Notes: a model not told the origin generated them from the sequence alone. DNA of 64,000 nt from Glutinoglossum americanum (GCA_020080175.1 JAGHQL010000121.1:18310-82309); one strand, 5' to 3'. Shown: positions 31,625 through 45,795, counted from the first letter of the stretch. Made by a program: numbers and translations.

Positions 31625-34600
31625 ATGGACGGGGAAGATGTTATGGCCCTTGATTCGGTAGACCCGCCGCGCACCAACATATCTCGAGCGGTATCTTCAG
31701 AACCTGGTTGCGTACCCCGCCGAGATTCTCTCGACGACGCTCATCCCTCCAGGAAGCGACAAAGACTCGATAGTGGCAGCTCCAATTACGGCACTAGGAG
31801 CATGTCTGCGGACAGAATTTTGTCTTCCGGAGAGCGAAGAAACGAAGATGGGTTGAATGCTCTGACGAGGCTGGAGGAGAATGCTGCTTCGCTTCCTCAA
31901 GGCTCCAATCTGGCAGGTTCAGAAATGAGTAGCCCGCCTAAGCAACATATGGAGGTGGAATCATCACCAACGAAGCCGCCTCCGAACAGAGTAACAATCA
32001 ATGTTCGGCCCTCACGCCCTCACTGTCCCAACGAGAACGTCACACCGGGATCTGACAGGGCTCCGGAGTTGGACATGATTGAGCACTCGCAGGACTTGAA
32101 CGACGCAACGGAGGCAACAGAAGCTACGGATACTGATACCACGCTCCCCAGAGCTGCTGATGGTTCTGCCAGCTGCTCCCCGATATCGTCTCCTGCGAGA
32201 AGTCCGGAGGTAGAGGTTACCGAGGAGACTGAGTCGAGCTACGATGCATCAAGGTGGGATGGAGTTGGAGTTGTCAACCTCGTTGAGGATTATCCCAGAC
32301 ACACTCTTCTTTCACAGTTTCCTGAAAGCCAGGACGGGGAGGAGCCCAGGGACACCGTCGCTCATATTGGTCAGATTTTAGAGAAGGGTATGCACCGGCA
32401 ACAAACACCGTTTCTAATGGCGGGGTGTATTGCTGACGATGCCCAGGCGATCTCTCTGACTCAGCCCTATTGGAAGAATTGAGGGACTTCCTTGCTAAAT
32501 CCGTCTGTCACACCAGTAAAATGGATCCATCACAACTGTATGATTTATACAATGAGGATGCCGAGTTCTGGGAAGAGATTCCGGCTATGATGGAGAATTT
32601 AATCCGCCGGAAGTATGTCCCTTCCCGTTTTACTTGAATCTCCTTGAACCCGGCTAACCTATTCATTAGTATCCATTTCGGACACAATTTTGGGGTGAAC
32701 CCAGCCATGGTAAATGCGGATACAGGACGCAGCTGGCTGGAGGAACTTTTTATCCTGTTTGCACAGTTCACCTCTCGCCTAATAGAAGTCGATGTTGATA
32801 CCATGGAAAAGACAACATCGGATGGCAATGGAGAACCGGATTTGATATCTTGGCGTTATCACAGGGTGCTGATATGGGTACTCTCACCAGGCGTGCCAGT
32901 TTACAACGTTCTGCAGCGGACCTATGATTATAATGTTGGTGATACAATTGCAACCGTCGCGTATCATTTCATATGTGCACTATCAAACGGTCTTCAGCAT
33001 ATGGCTCGGTTCGTCAGTCTTCTGCTCGAACGAGTGCCTCACTTCCCCAAACACATGGCGCAGATCTGGAATCCAATCGACAACACTGCTAGGTTAGTCC
33101 AAATGGCTATGGACAAGATATCGAGCCGTGGTATGGATAGTGACGACATCTCCAATACCTGGCAAAGAGTTCCTCGGGATGCTGCTGCGTTTGCCGAAGG
33201 GATAGACACTGGTCTGCAGAAGATTGTCGACAAGCATGCCTCTGTATTGCAAAAAAATGACACCAATAGGCTTATCGATGCGATGGCGCGACTGCTTTAT
33301 GACGTCACTCAATCCGATCAGAAAATTGCACGCCGGTTCTTTGTGGATAAAGTAGGGGACGTTGCCGGGGCGAAGCCGGATGACATTCCGCATCTTGTTT
33401 TTTACGGCTGGAAGTTTACTCTTCTGAAAAAGTTTATAACCGGTGGCAAAATGGATCTTCGTGTTCAAGGTATTCTGAAGATGGCTGACGACCTGGTATC
33501 AGCCTGGCAGCAGTTCGGCCTCAAAGGCGACCTCAACCACCCAGTGATGAATTATTTGTCCATGTTCATCCTAAACAATAAGCTCGTCGACTATATCGTT
33601 GGTGTGGAGTCTCACCCTGAGCTTATCGGGCGGAGTGGGAATATTGTGAGCTTTTTGGTAGTCACTCACAGATACCCGCCGGAAGTATCCGACGCTATTT
33701 GGCATACGGTTATGACGAGTCAAAACCCGAGAGTTGTCGCTGCGGTTCTCCAGATGCTGAGGGACATCCACAGCAATATGAACTACAACTCCCTCATCTA
33801 TCTCTGCCAGAAGGTCGGAGAGCTGCCCTTCTCAGCGTTTGACGGCAAGATGATTGAATACTGTGCTCACCTCTTGCATCAAATTCGACTTAACTTCAGT
33901 CCGGCGACCCCCATGACGAAGCTTGACATCTCGCCGTATCACCTGTCGATCCGCCTCATCCGGCAAGCGGCCGCATTCCAGGAGCAATCGCCTTCCTGTG
34001 GTAATAATATCGTGTACGACTTCGCATCCAGAGAGCTGCAAGAACTGGTGACCATAGGACCCACCAACGAAAATCGAAGGAAGATATACCATGAGTGTGT
34101 ACAGGACATCGCAAATATGACACCTAGTGCCACAGGGAGCGTCTGTACGATAAATGCTTTTCTCCGCCGGAAATCTACTGGCGCTGGAATATCGGACATT
34201 AGAATGTTGACCGAAGAGCTTTCTCTCACAAGTTTAGTCGTGAGCGAGTTTGCTCATGGGATAGAGGTTGAGCGCGCAAAGAAGCCACACGCCCAGATTA
34301 ACAACACGGTTGTCAGAGCACGCCTCGATCTACTTTATTACATCATTACATATGCAGCTCCGACCATCCCCGTGGACCTCGGTGAACGGCTGTGGTCCTA
34401 CCTGGTAGGGGAACAGGCCTTGGGAGACCCTGAACGCCATTTAGCCTGGATTATGCTTAGCAAAATTGCATCTGAACTGAGGACGAGAAACGTGTTTATT
34501 GACCGGTGCATCGAAGACTATCTCCCTTGTCTCGAACCAAAGTTCTTTATCTCTGGTATGCTGAGCTTTACCCAACAGGCAATTCAATACGAAGCGCGGC

Positions 34601-37600
34601 TCAGCCACCAAGCTTCCGCCCTCGAAAATGAGATCGTCGACATTTTTGGAGCTGAGCAGATTTGGCGGATGATTTTAACTGCTCCTAGTGGCACTATTGA
34701 GCATGCTGCAATTCAACTATTCGTCAAACTCTACCTCGACACTCCATCTATCGCCAACGCACCGCGCTCTGCTGCCGAAGCTACTCACGTCATGCTTGTG
34801 GACAGGTGTATTCGAAAGTTGAGTTCTGCTGCCTCCAAATTGAAGGCCTTTAGTGATGGAAGCTCAAGTGGTGATGACGAATCGATGGTTATTGTGGCAT
34901 CGGACGCCGACGTTCAAGCGGAAGAACTTTGCTTTAACCGATCTCTCTGTACACTAAAAGAGTTCTTGAGCACCTACAGAACGCGCCCCCAGTACGCGCC
35001 CCAAAAGCCAAAGATGCTCTACCCCCCGACTCCCGTGAAAGAGATTAATGGCGAGCTGCTCAGCGTACGATGGCAGTCTTTCACAGCAAACATGCAGTCC
35101 AACATACAAGAGTTAATGATCGGCGATCTAGATACGTCCGAGGAGCTGGGTGAGCGCTTAGTGGCAACCACGGGATTTTCGAGGTTCGCAACTTATTCTG
35201 GCGGGCGGATTTTAAATTTGGAGGAGAATCCATTGATGACCCTCCGTGATATGAAACTGGGCGAAAATCCATTTATCATTGTCAAAAAGATTCATGACCC
35301 GAGTGAGGTGCAGGAAGCAGGCCTTATGGAGGACCTCTCTGTCGTGGAAATCGAAGTTCTAAAGCATTTCGATGAGCTATATGATCTTCTAAGTATGGAG
35401 CGGAGCTCAGCTAAGGAGGTAAGTCTAATTAGATCCCGAGGAAACGGGATTTTAGGCTGAGCCTTTTGACCGCAGATATGGCAATTCCTCAACAAGTTTC
35501 CTCCTCAGGAAAAAATTAGGAAGGTGGTACTATCAGAGAAGTCCACAGGTGTCGATATTTTCCCGACAGGGCAACCATGGAAAATATTGTACTCTTCTTA
35601 CACACTTCGAACCTGCCTGGATGACCAGCTTCAGAAAGTGCGCACAGAGACCGCCCTCTCCCGGCGAATTGGTACCGCTGACTTCTCACAGGGCATTGCG
35701 AACGAGGAATTCATCTCTCGAAGCGTTAACGTTCTTGTCGAAGCACTTACTAGTAGTGATCTCCTAGAGGGCACTGACGTTTATATGAAAATACTTCTTG
35801 CCAGTGACCTTGTGGACTGCTTGTTACGATTCCTCAAAGGCAAGACTCACGTCCCTCATTGGTTCCTTAGGCTCACAGCATCGCAGAACCCGTATCATCT
35901 CAGACATCGGCTGTGTACTTCCCGGATGAGGCAGCGCTTGTTGGGCGATTGGTGACACTCTTAAAGGCCGCAAAATCACTGGACTCTTGGTCTTACCCAG
36001 AGTCACCTGCGCTAGCATGGCAGTGTTTTTCTGCCATAATCGAGGCATCGATACATAGCGCTGCATTCTGGAGCATATTCACTAGGCGGCCGGATATCCC
36101 TGGGCTAATCAAGGAACTCGTGCTTGATGATCCGAGGCTGAATCTCCGAAAATGTATTGCGGAGAGGATGTCACACGTTTGCAAAGTTCTCCCAAAGTTA
36201 GTATCAAGCCATCCTTAGAATAGTGGTAACTGACACGAGCTGCAGCTCCTCGAAGGTGAATGAAGAAGAGTTTGCTTCTTTCTTTTGGCAAATTCTATCC
36301 AAAATTCTCCCTGAAGCAAAACGCAAACCACAACACTCAGAGCAGCTTTTCCAGGCATCACTGATAATTTTCCGTTCTGTCGGCGAATTTTCCAGAGATC
36401 GCCTCGACCTTGAAGGCTACATTGTAGAATGGGGCAAGCTTCTTGTAACTCACAAACACGAAGAGGTTGGTCTGTCGACTTGGTGACTACGTACGACGCT
36501 AACCGTTCGCAGTTTGTAGGCCGGGAGACCTGGGACTTTATTGTCTCTGGGTTTACAAGACTCCTTCTTTACTGTCTCCAGTTAGCGAAATCCCAAAAGA
36601 AGCCTTTTGATGCTGGGTAAGTGATGTCTCCTCGGGAGATTGCTAGTCATGCAACTTGCTAACCGGCCATAGCACTCTGGCGAGAGATGTATTTCGTGCC
36701 CACCTCTTCCCTGACTTGTCTCCTCGGGAGAGCAATAGCACCGCATTGGTGACTGAGCGAGTCCCCGTGCTTCATAGTCCAACACGACAGGACATGTGCA
36801 AGTTACTCTTACTTTTGAGCCAAGACACCGAGAGCTACCAGGAGATCCTGGATCTTGTCGCTGAGATAGTACCTGAAGGTAAGTCGGTCCACCTGCTGCT
36901 CTTGAAAGTGTCTGACCTTTCGCTTCCAGGTTTCGCATACGAGCTCGCCTGGAGTTTTGATCGATCAAAATATATTCGTTCCCCAACCGGCTATGTTGGA
37001 CTTCGTAATCTTTCAAACACATGTTACTTGAACTCTCTCTTTACGCAACTGTTCATGAATCTGCCCTTCCGTGGGTTCATGCTGGATACAGCCATTGCGG
37101 ATGGTGAAGGATCCCAGAAACTTCTCTTCGAAACGAAGCGACTCTTCTCGTTTATGCAAAACAGCTGGACGAAGTGGATCGAACCAAGGGATGTGGCTGG
37201 GGCCATCCGGACGTATGATAATGAACACATTGATGTGACTGTTCAGATGGACGTCGATGAGTTTTATAATCTCTTATTTGATAGATGGGAGGGTCAGATC
37301 CTCTCTCCAGAGGCTAAAAAGAAGTTTCGATCGTTTTATGGTGGACAGCTAGTCCAACAAGTGAAGTCGAAGGAGTGCCCGCACATATCTGAGCGTGAGG
37401 AACCATTTTCGGCAATTCAGTGTGACATAAAAGGAAAGTCCACTCTTGAAGAAAGCCTTAAGGCCTATGTTGAAGGCGAAATAATGGAAGGAGGTGGGTT
37501 TCGTGGCTCTAACCCCCTCGAAGTCATACTAATGGATATAGATAATAAATACTCATGCACTTCCTGTAATCGTCATGTCGACGCCGTTAAAAGGTAGATG

Positions 37601-39991
37601 TCTATAGCTAGTTGAGGAAGCAGTAGCTGACTTCGAGCAGAACGTGTCTGAAGGATGTACCAGACAATCTTATCTTCCATTTGAAGCGTTTCGACTTTGA
37701 TTTACGGACCATGCAAAGAAGTAAGATCAATGATTTTTTCGAGTTTCCGGTCACAATCGACATGAAACCGTACAAAGTCCAACACCTCAGTGATCCCACT
37801 GCACCTGCTCCCGAGGACGTATTTGAACTCGTTGGAGTCCTAGTGCACAGCGGCACTGCCGAATCCGGCCATTACTATTCCTTCGTTCGAGAACGCCCAG
37901 CGTCCCAGTTCGGCCCGACACCAACCTGGGTGGAGTTCAACGATTCGGACGTAACACCATTCGACCCAAGTACAATTGCTGCGCAATGCTTTGGCGGTGG
38001 TAGCGACATATACCCTCAGAGCAAGGATACTTTATCGATGAACTATCCCAAAACTTACAGCGCATACATGCTCTTTTATCAACGCTCTTCGTCATTACAA
38101 GCGCAACAGCAAATGCAAGAGCCTTTAACCTCCGAGTGCCCGAAGAAGCTGAAGGTGCCCCTGGATCTTGGCAACTATATCGCTTGTCAAAATGAAATTT
38201 TCATCCGGCGACATTGCCTCTACGACCCTTACCACGCGACGTTCGTCAGACAACTACTGGATATCCTTCGCTATCTTAACAAGGGATTGTGTTCCGAGGA
38301 CCACCATATGGAGAAGACCGCTATCTGGCTGGCCCTTGACCATATGGATCAAGTGATAGCGAGGACGAAGGATCTCCCGGACTTCGACGCTATGATGGGC
38401 TCCATTATGAAAGTTATTTGCAGCTGCCCAGAGTGCTGTAAGCTAGCTTTGAATTGGCTTTCGGCTCACCCAGAGGCCATGAGAAATATGTTACTGAAAA
38501 ATCCGCTTATCAAAGTGCGACAAGAGTTTACGAGAATGGTCATGACAGCACTGCGAACACTCAAGCAAATGGATGCTCAACTTTACGGCTTTGAGGTCAA
38601 CCCCAATGAGCCTACTGACTGGACGGAGGGTTTCGGCGCATTTCATGGTATCTTGAACCTACTTTACGGGTTTTGGGGTTTCATTCATCTTCATATGAAA
38701 GCTTGGGATGACTATTTTGGGCTCCTTGCGGATATGGCCCTCTTGGGGATGGCCGAGTCCGCCGCCATCCTTCGCCTTGGCTACCTGCGGAAATGTTTGG
38801 AACTTCTATGTATCGAGAACCTGGATAGGGGATGGAAAGGCGATTACGCTGGAATCATGAAACAGATTGAGCGAGGAAGGAAGGCATCGCATTGCAAAGT
38901 AATCGAGCTCCTGCGTGTCCTGCTGACCAGAATCGATCTCAAGGACCATGACCATCCTGAGGATGAGGAGGATAGGCATAGCTATCCCCCAAGTGAGCTC
39001 TATCCTCTCACGAAACGAGAGCTCCACTACTTCTATCTCTACATGAGGAAGACGAATTGCCTGATCTTTGTTGCGAAGATGCTAGACCTCAATCAAAACC
39101 CAGGCGCGGCCAAGGCAATTCTAACCCAGGTGATATTGGCAGAGCCTGAACTGAACATGCTCCTGCATCTCTTCAAAACTATTACCTCAGGTATTGCGAT
39201 CGAGCCTGCCTCTCTCGCTGGGCCTTACCTTCACGCTGCAGTTGTTTTTTGCCAATTTGCTCCTAATGCTGCTGAGATTAAGGATCTTATCACTCGTACT
39301 GCACAGGACATGGATACTATCGGCGACAATGGAGGCAGGGACCACTTGCAGTTCTTCCGGACCCTGGCGGAAACGGAAAACAGGCGGATCCCTCAAACTC
39401 CAGCATGGATTCGGTATCGCGTTCTGGAGATGTGTCCATTCTGGGCACCGCCATTGCTTACCTTTTGCGAAGGAGCCGTGCGCGAAGACACAGAGATGTT
39501 TTTGCACCAACTCATCTTTGACTACGGCGTCCCTCCGAATGTTCCAGAACGCTACGCACTCAGACTCGTTGACACTTCCAAAGCACTTGCTGAGAGATGC
39601 ATAAACTACCTGGACGTGAAATGGGTGGCCTGTCAGAAACCTATTGATGCGAAAGTCATGCAGAGCATCCTCCGGGCTCTCAGTCTCTGTAGGCCATATT
39701 TTGAAGATGAGGAGGAGGATTTCAACGTTAGGATTGAATGTAGGTTGATTTGACCACTAGCGCCACGATGTGAAGTTGCTGACAGACCGCCATATAGCTC
39801 TGAAATCCAATCTGGAAAAGCTTATGTTAGAGGAAGGTGACGAAGTTGCATCTGGTACATTTGACTCCCAATTGTACACCCCAGAGGAGCAGGGGCTAAT
39901 AGACGAAGAAGAATGGGACAACGACTCAAACATGGCAAGCGATTCCGACGTTGACCAGATGCAGTTGCGTCTCGAGAATACTAGCCCATGA
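31625..39991 (+). CDS. Very large USP-family ubiquitin carboxyl-terminal hydrolase
   Basis: Eleven exons: 31625-32387, 32447-32612, 32670-35418, 35476-35839, 35887-36196, 36246-36465, 36513-36616, 36673-36878, 36930-37593, 37641-39739, 39786-39991; 2616 residues in one frame. The N-terminal 280 residues are Ser/Pro/acidic, followed by about 1300 residues of helical-repeat-like sequence. The USP catalytic domain spans roughly 1645-1990: Cys box GLRNLSNTCYLNS, DVDEFYNLLFDRWE, a CTSC zinc pair, and the His box ESGHYYSFVRE with the WVEFNDSDV block. A helical C-terminal region of about 600 residues follows. The layout resembles USP9X/USP24/USP34-type enzymes; I infer deubiquitination of unknown substrates. 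One intron (35840-35886) is GC-AG, and several introns are only 46-50 nt. Confidence 0.92.
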
Positions 39992-41455
39992 ACCTTTGAG
40001 TCAGTTGATATCCTCGATTCGAATCGGTATAATCCAGAGCTCCTAGGCTTTATTACGGTAACTCGGCGTTATTATTGTACTGTGGATCACGACATGGCTG
40101 GTGCTTCGTTATCTCGGTAGAGATGTCCCATGGTGTTTTCTCATCTCAGTAAAAGTAAGGGGTCTTTTGAAATAGGGCAATGGGTTAGGAACTCAGCCTT
40201 TGGGAGGCCATTCGCCGGCGCATTTACTGATGCATGTGTTTGCGGGAAAGGGCTTGGCTCCGGTTTGCGAGCGTTCAATAAAAGCACGTTCACTCTGCCA
40301 ATGATGGGTGCATTGATGGTTGCATTAATGGTTTCATTGCAAAGATTACGACTCCCCTTCATTTTTGTCATTCATGAACGCAAAAGACAAGAGCGGTGTT
40401 TGGTCAGGAGTAGGCGGCCATTTCGTTCATTTTTAAACTTCTGGCTCTCCTCAAGGTTCTCACCGTATGTATCATTAGGTATGTATTTTCGACGGTGATG
40501 GCGATGACGAAGACATGATGATGAAGAGTTCCCCTGTATGCTATCTTGATGTGATACCCTCGCAACGTGATTGAAGAAGGAAGGAGGAATTGCCGGGAGT
40601 TAAGCCTTGGGAAAGATCTCACACTAAACGACTATGATGTCCCTTTCATATCTCAACTTGACGGCCCCGCCCATCCTGCGTCCTACAGGTTACCCCTCTG
40701 TAGTTCGCGAGAGGTTTGGGGAGCAGCTGTAGTCATGAGTTAGAGCTCATAAAGTTTGTATACACATGATAGACAGGCGGGAGTAGCTAGCGAGTAACGG
40801 TAATTGTTGTAGGCTATGGCGTAGGCAGGTAAAAATGACTACAGAAAACAATAAGAATACTAGCTATCTGTATAGCTAAGGCCCGCTGGAGGCTTCCAAG
40901 CCAAGAAGATATCGGGGCCCCCGAACATCGCCACACTGGAGGTCCTGTCCCGCGGCGGCTATGCCTGGAGGCCTCCAACCCCTTTTTCGCTGCAGTCGTT
41001 CTCTGCCATATGAGCCAGCTAGTATTCTCATATGTCGATAGCCATTAGGCAGCACCTTGGCAATAGCAATAGTGATACAACACGAGGCGTTTACTCCCCC
41101 CCTCCAACATGTGCAATCGACAATGCCGGTAGTTTTTTGCGTGTGAGCTTATGTAGTATTCTAGTAAACTTGCCGTGGTAGCTGGGGTGGCAAAACCGAA
41201 GAGTTATGGTGTTTGGGAAATTATCCCTAGAAGGTATTATTATTGAGATAGCACGAAGAGAGAAAGAAAGAGGAGGGTTGATATAAAAAGGGTTCATATG
41301 TGAGTCAAGGCTGCGGTTGCTTCTTTCCCAAATTACTGCTTAGCCGAACGTAATACTATCTTCAGGTTTTAAAAATCTTGTCTCTATTGCAATACCCTGC
41401 GGCCCGGAGTCCTCAGCTCCGGACACCCGGACTCTACAAATCATATTCGATACTA
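39992..41455. other. 1.46-kb intergenic, convergent 3' ends
   Basis: Between the protease stop and the SRP72 stop. A perfect 12-bp palindrome TGGAGGCCTCCA is at 40966-40977, with a one-base variant at 40886-40897. A 122-codon frame at 40130-40498 has no recognisable domain. I see no tRNA or mobile element. Confidence 0.45.
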
Positions 41456-43636
41456 CTACCGCTTGGTACCTTTCCCTTTCTTCTTCTTTGCCTTACCCCC
41501 ACCGCCACCACTACCCACCTTCTCGACTTTAACCACCCCAGTACCCCCCACCAATTCGATTTTCTCACCGTCCTTCTCCGAAGCGCTAATCCCACCTTGG
41601 GTCGCTGCGGCTGCTCTCGCCTTCCCCTTCTTGCCCTTCGGCCGGTAGCTTGAACGGTCACGCAACGGTAACCATCGTTCTGGATCCGGAGGTTTGCTAG
41701 GGTCGAAGTCTTTGGGAAGCCGGGACTTGCGGACGCGCTTCTTTTTCGGTGGTGCCGCGGTAGTGGTGTCTGCGGCTCGTTTTTTAGAGGCGCTAGCGCC
41801 TAGAGTAGGGGCGTGCGGGACGCCTGCTTCTTCAAGAGCAGCGGCGTCCAAACGGGGGATAGGGCTTAGTTTGTCAATGTCCGCCTGGAATTTCAAGAGA
41901 TCCGAAGATGGCGTAACATGTGAGGCTATGTAGCCAGCGATGGAGAGGCGGTTATCGGGGTCTTGTTCCTTGAGGCTCTCAAATATTTCGGCCGCTGTAG
42001 CGTGGTCTGCGGGCTTTGAGGATCCCAGAAGAGCCTTCCCGGCTGCCCCAAGCAAGCCTGGAGAAGGTTTTGGTTTGCAGCGCCAGTATGAGGCCGCCTT
42101 TGCGAGCTCTGTTCGTATGTGTGATTTCCGGCTTTGTAGTGAGTATAGAGATATTAAGACGCCGATGAGGCCGGGCGCGAAGCGGACATCTTGGTCGGCG
42201 GCGGTGGAAGACGCCTCCAGACGTTTGAGGAAGGATTCCAGTAAGTGTATTGCAGAGCCATGGTTATTGGTTAGCAGGTATAATTGAAGGACTGTGAGGA
42301 TCAGCCCAACGTCGCTAGGCCGTTTCTCAAGCAGAGGGAGTATCTCTTTGAGCCCTGCTTTGCCGATTTGGTTTTGAGCTTGTGCTGCAGCGTTAAGAAC
42401 CGATATTGAATTGACGTCTGCAGAAACGGTCGGGGAGGGGTGCTCAGAGATGTATTTGGCGGTCGACTTGATAACACCTGCATATTTGAGGGATAGGAGG
42501 TCAATGGTGTAGTTATTGCGGCGGAGAAGACTCGCCTGGAATCCGAATGGCTTCTTGGTCTTTGACATTGGCAGTGAGCAATGGAATATCCTATGGGCAA
42601 GATATGGATTGATCTGTTGTTCCGTTGCAATTAAGGAGTTGTTCTGAGCGATCCTCCTGGTGGATATCTCGGGGATGCTAAAGTAAAATAAGAACTAGTA
42701 TTTGGATTTATACAGTCTTGAAGGGGGCGTTCGTACTTCTCGATAGATATCTCAGAGGAGAGCTTCTCCGCTTCTTGAATCTTGCCTAGCTTGGTTAGGA
42801 CGTAGATCTGCTGAACAGTAATCGAGAGAATTTCTGCAGTCTTTTCCTCGTCGGACAACTCCTCCAACGTGTTACACAGATCTAACAACAGATATTACCA
42901 TTAGCTACCTTTTAGAGCCGCTGGAAGCTCCAAATAGCCTCACCTTTCGCCCTCCGTAGCAGCACCTCCCCCTGTCCCAATTCTCCCCTCGCAATACTTG
43001 CACAAGCAGCGTTATAAGCCATCTCAAAAGCCTCCATATCCTCCCTACTCGGCTGTTTCTTCTGCGCCAGGTAACCCAGACCCGCCCATTCCAGCTGCGC
43101 ATCTGTGGCACCACTATTAATCCAAAGATCATTCTCCTCGTTCTCTACTGCGCCGGAGAGGTCTTTTGATAGCTGTTTGTAGAGGTCCGCTGCCTCTGGG
43201 AAGTTTTCTAGGCGGTAGTACTGCATCCTTTTGTGAGCTTCCTAGGCCCTGAGGTGGGATTCTGATATAATATTGGAACAATATGCAAGAATCTTACTGT
43301 TTGCGCCTCCACATGCCTCAAGCCTCGACTTTTCCCACCCGCCTTCCTCGCAACACTTTCGACGTCTGCATATTGTCCGACTCTATACAGCGTATATGCC
43401 CACTCTAGCGTAGCCCTTTCTTTTAGCCTATCCCCACCCTCCTCGAGCACTCTTAGCGCATCCTCATACCGGTCCAGCTTCAGCAATGAGACGACTTTCA
43501 CATGGAGTGCCTCGATGTTAGTCTTCGACTTCCTTAGAACGGCATTGGCGGCTTTGAGGACCCCTTCGTGGTCTTTTAGGGAGGTTTGGCGGAGGAGGGC
43601 CGTGAGGGATTGGAGGTCCGAGGGCGGGGCAGCCAT
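41456..43636 (-). CDS. srp72: Signal recognition particle subunit SRP72
   Basis: Four exons on the minus strand: 43636-43298, 43241-42944, 42881-42737, 42677-41456; 667 residues. The N-terminal two thirds are TPR-like helical repeats (for example the LLKLDRYEDALRVLEE and YRLENFPEAADLYKQL units). The C-terminus has the SRP72 RNA-binding signature: a basic stretch KKKRVRKSRLPKDFDP followed by PDPERWLPLRDRSSYRP, then a Gly/Lys-rich tail ending KKKKGKGTKR. SRP72 pairs with SRP68 on the SRP RNA and supports co-translational targeting to the ER. The gene is in tandem with TFIIE-alpha downstream, one of three same-strand junctions in the window. Confidence 0.95.
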
Positions 43637-44271
43637 GGTTGGCTGTCTGGATGCAAGGATCTCTGACCTGTTTCTAGATTATCGTGGGTGTATTCTGTTC
43701 TCCATATGAGGGCACTCAGTAGACAAGCATTATATCCGTAATCGATGCAGCTAGCTTGCGCTGTATTTAACCTTATGTTCTAAATGTACTGTCTTGTGTG
43801 CGACTGTTGCCCCACGTTTTGTGGGCTTGGCAACCGCTAGTCGCGGTGGGGTTGGATTAAATAACTTAAAAGTCGCTTTATTTAGATGGGCCCTAGAGAT
43901 ATCTAATATAATTCTCCGCATTTGTTGCCAGCGACGTAAGTGCTTCCCGGTCAGGCACGTTACAGTTATCATAAGCTCCGAATAAAACATCACCGCGGCT
44001 GGCCCCTCGTTGCGAGAGACAAGGGAGAAAGTGGATAAACTTTTCTGGTAGGTCAAAGCAAAGGCCAAAATAATCCTGAAACAATGATCCTTCCCCTTCC
44101 GAGAAAGAACCCCCCCCAAAGAAACAATTGCTCCGTTAATCGTATAGGCAGTGTAGAGGCTCATTACATCAGCGCTTGAGAAATGAGCCCTCCCAATATC
44201 ACCTCCTCATAAACAAATAAACAGCCTAGAACACAGAGGGTTGGCCTGGTAAGGGATATATACGTAAGAAA
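43637..44271. other. Intergenic between tandem SRP72 and TFIIE-alpha
   Basis: 635 bp holding the SRP72 promoter and the TFIIE-alpha 3' UTR. No conserved reading frame; a 137-codon minus-strand frame (43751-44164) looks spurious. Confidence 0.4.
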
Positions 44272-45795
44272 TTAGACGTCCTCAAATTCCTCTTCCTCCT
44301 CCGAGTCCTCTTCCTGCGGCTTCAATTCCTCGACCTTGGCCTTCTTCACCGCTGGTCCCGTTATGCCAATGTCATCTTCTAGATTGCTGATTGTGAAAGC
44401 GGGGGTTGTTGCTCCCGTCGCAGGGCTGCTTCCCGACTCGCTTTCCTGACTTTTTAGCCGTGTCATTGCCGTTCCGTTAACTAATTTTGCATTGATTGTT
44501 GTTGGCACGGCAGCAGGAGTTCCTATACCAGCACTCCCAGTGCCAATACCACCAACATCCTCAAATTCATCTTCATAGTCTTCCCCACTGCTCTCATCAT
44601 CCTCCCTATCCTCTCGCTCCTCCTTCTCTCTTTCTCGTGCCACCTCTGCGTAATACTGTGCGAGAGCGTCCTCTTCCTTCCCGTTCCCTGCTGCCTTCTT
44701 CTCTTCCTCTTCCTTCTTTAAGCCCAAAAAGCCGTTCGCTACTTGTCGTTCTTGTGCCGCAGCGGCTTCCTTTCTCCCCAGAGCAGTTTCCTCGCCAGTG
44801 ACGGTTGAATTTGTGTGCCATACTGGGAGTTGATTTTGGGCTGCCACGGCCGCCTTGCGCGCTTGTTCTGCAGCGAGTTCGGCTGCTGATTTCTCGGAGG
44901 CGCTTGTAAGATGGACTTCGACTTGTGTGACTGTGGTGGCATCCCCTTTGACAGCAGTCGGGATTATTGGTGTGATAGTGGCGGGACCAGTTGGGTTGGT
45001 TATTTGATTTCGTGAAACAGGGATAGCGTTAGAGAAAGCGCTTTCGAAATCGTTGCTAAACATAATAACAGTTAGCCTTGTCCAGGTTTATGGCTGGGAT
45101 TTCACATACTCGGGTATATAAACTTCGTCGATCTGCTGCAGCAGCTTGATAATAGAGTTGAGTTGGTCGAATAAGCGTGAGAGCGTCCTCTGACCACTAG
45201 AGTCTCCCACGTTCTCGTCTTCCCGATCCAGCAGGTGGCCGCACCTGTGACAATTGAAGCCATCGGGGGCCGGGTTGTCCAGTACATCCATCAGCGCATA
45301 TCGGCTCTTGCAGCGAGGACACACAAAATCCTTCTTTTCCTCAGTTGTGCGTAAAGAACTTTCGACCTCCTTCGTGATCTTATGTGCTCTGTATTTTATG
45401 GCATCGATGGTCTCACGGAAATCGACATAGTAGTAAGTGCGATTTATGGGTCGTTGTGTACCTTCTCTTGCTTCGGGGCGGCTGTGACTATTGACGATAG
45501 TAGGAATTCAGTATGTAAATTTATGCATATTGCAGCAGAGCCATTTAACTTACACTGCTAAGAGTCGATCCTCCTTTAGTTTACCACAGAGTTTGTGAAG
45601 CTCTTTCGTCTGCATACCAAGGAGATGGGCCAAGTCGTCATCTCGCAGACTGAAGACTCATCAACACCATCCAGACTTGAGAAAATGCAATGTCACATAC
45701 GCTGAATGGATCATCAGAGCATCGACCACCAGAATATGCTTCGTCTCATAGAATGCGCGGGCAACTATTCTGACGAGGGACTTTGCGAGATCCAT
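44272..45795 (-). CDS. tfa1: General transcription factor TFIIE alpha subunit
   Basis: Four exons on the minus strand: 45795-45701, 45649-45554, 45487-45110, 45055-44272; 450 residues. The N-terminal winged helix runs from DLAKSLVRIVARAFY through LRDDDLAHLLGMQTKELHKLCGKL. The zinc ribbon has CPRC and CHRC pairs flanking a NPAPDGFN loop. A linker LSRLFDQLNSIIKLLQQID precedes an Ala/Glu-rich helical and strongly acidic C-terminus (EEEEEFEDV), which contacts TFIIH in yeast. TFIIE recruits and regulates TFIIH at Pol II promoters. The gene diverges from PUS1, with 440 bp between start codons. Confidence 0.95.

Noticed and set aside
40010-40035. CGATTCGAATCG stretch as a tRNA T-arm
   Set aside because: It is just a short palindrome; no acceptor or anticodon arm fits around it.
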